NCBI GenBank assembly: GCA_021814355.1
Contig: JAKAIJ010000180.1
Coordinates: forward strand, 1-5,540
Length of the DNA stretch: 5,540 nt
Direction of reading: 5' to 3'
Origin: Acidobacteriota bacterium
GTDB taxonomy: Bacteria > Acidobacteriota > UBA4820 > DSQY01
Shown here: one piece after another, positions 5,149 through 5,540 of the stretch
Layout: every line of letters starts with the position of its first letter
Numbering within the stretch: position 1 is the stretch's first letter
Notes under the pieces: generated by a model
The model's database searches: none
What the model saw: the letters and a program-made list of their open reading frames with translations, nothing else
Told to the model about the DNA's origin: nothing
Position numbers and translations under genes: made by a program

Positions 5149-5173
5149 CCGGGACCCCGAAAGCGGGGCCCGG
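5149..5173 (+). terminator. Strong intergenic stem-loop without a T-run
   Basis: CCGGG (5149-5153), a bulged A, and CCCCG (5155-5159) pair with CGGGG (5164-5168) and CCCGG (5169-5173) around an AAAG loop, giving ten G-C pairs. No U-tract follows, so it may be a Rho-linked end, an attenuator or an mRNA-stability hairpin between two co-transcribed genes. Confidence 0.45.
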
Positions 5174-5202
5174 TGGCACGGGAGTCGTCCGAGGAGGTTT
5201 TC

Positions 5203-5540
5203 ATGTACAAGAAGGCCGGGGTTGCGGTTTGCGCCTTGATCGTGACGTGGCTCGCGCGGGCGGGTTCCCCCGCCCCGCCGTCCACGAGCCTCACGATCCT
5301 CTCCCAATCGGTCTCCCCCGCGGCCTTCACGCCCGACGGCAACGGCATCGCCGACACCGCCACGATCCGCTTGGCGGGAAACCTGCTGCTCCCGGCGCCC
5401 TCCGCCTACTTCGTGGAATGGAAGCTCGAGATCCGCGACTCCCGGGGCAAGCAGGTGTGGCACGCCGAGCGCACCACCTCCTACCCCGGCCCGGGGCTCT
5501 ACCCTGAGAGCTGGAGCGCGGTCTGGGACGGGTCCTCGGC
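5203..5540 (+). CDS. Secreted FlgD-Ig/FTPDGNG-type protein, 3' end outside window
   Basis: The frame stays open to the window edge (112 complete codons). The ATG at 5203 follows GAGGAGG (5191-5197) at five bases, an ideal ribosome site. The product starts MYKKAGVAVCALIVTWLARA, a short positively charged segment and hydrophobic core typical of a Sec signal, with cleavage likely near ARAGS. Residues about 36-55 hold SQSVSPAAFTPDGNGIADTA, the FTPNGDGxxD motif that opens Ig-like beta domains in many surface and secreted proteins. WKLEIRDSRGKQVW and WSAVWDGSS continue the FlgD-Ig pattern (xIxDxxGxxVxx, then WDG). It follows a protein with the same kind of domain and is probably part of the same secreted set. 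No enzymatic domain is visible in the part present. The full length and C-terminus, including any sorting signal or anchor, are outside the window. Confidence 0.84.
   Translation, partial: MYKKAGVAVCALIVTWLARAGSPAPPSTSLTILSQSVSPAAFTPDGNGIADTATIRLAGNLLLPAPSAYFVEWKLEIRDSRGKQVWHAERTTSYPGPGLYPESWSAVWDGSS

Noticed and set aside
1..5540. tRNA, rRNA or CRISPR array
   Set aside because: No cloverleaf, no rRNA-like conserved stretch and no regularly spaced repeats were seen on reading the window.

Overview
The window is GC-rich (about 70% by eye) bacterial DNA with six co-directional protein genes, all on the + strand. The protein types (secreted blue-copper protein with a cysteine-containing beta domain, stand-alone RidA-like protein, multiheme cytochrome c, FlgD-type Ig-like secreted proteins) and the GC content suggest a Gram-negative such as Acidobacteriota (Thermoanaerobaculia-like) or a former deltaproteobacterial lineage. 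This placement is an inference from protein style; no rRNA or other marker is present.

Layout. (1) 3-632: the 3' part of a cupredoxin-domain protein that begins outside the window. (2) 633-742: an intergenic region with a sigma70-like promoter and a perfect GC hairpin, leading to (3) 743-1558, an intact FAD-dependent ferredoxin--NADP+ reductase (fpr). (4) 1559-2120: 562 bases without a gene. Most of it is a structured element of about 390 bp bounded by imperfect terminal inverted repeats and TA dinucleotides, with no transposase: a MITE-like repeat. After it comes a near-consensus promoter (TTGACA-N16-TACAAT). (5) 2121-2555: a RidA/YjgF-family protein that appears to start at a CTG codon and lacks the catalytic arginine of true RidA. 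(6) 2592-4028: an exported five-heme cytochrome c with a C-terminal beta-rich domain, 36 bp behind the RidA-like gene and possibly co-transcribed. A promoter-like TTGACA preceded by an A8 tract lies inside its last codons. (7) 4077-5141: a secreted protein with two FlgD-Ig-like repeats. (8) 5203-5540: the start of a second secreted protein of this broad type, carrying an FTPDGNG motif and cut by the window edge.

Three of the six genes are redox or electron-transfer proteins (blue copper, FNR flavoprotein, pentaheme cytochrome), and four of the six products carry or probably carry export signals. A periplasmic or cell-surface electron-transfer setting with secreted beta-sandwich partners is plausible, but each block seems to have its own promoter, so this is not one operon. 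No rRNA, tRNA or CRISPR array was seen. The strongest candidates for a second look are the MITE-like element, the CTG-started arginine-less RidA-like protein, and the cytochrome next to tandem FlgD-Ig-type secreted proteins.
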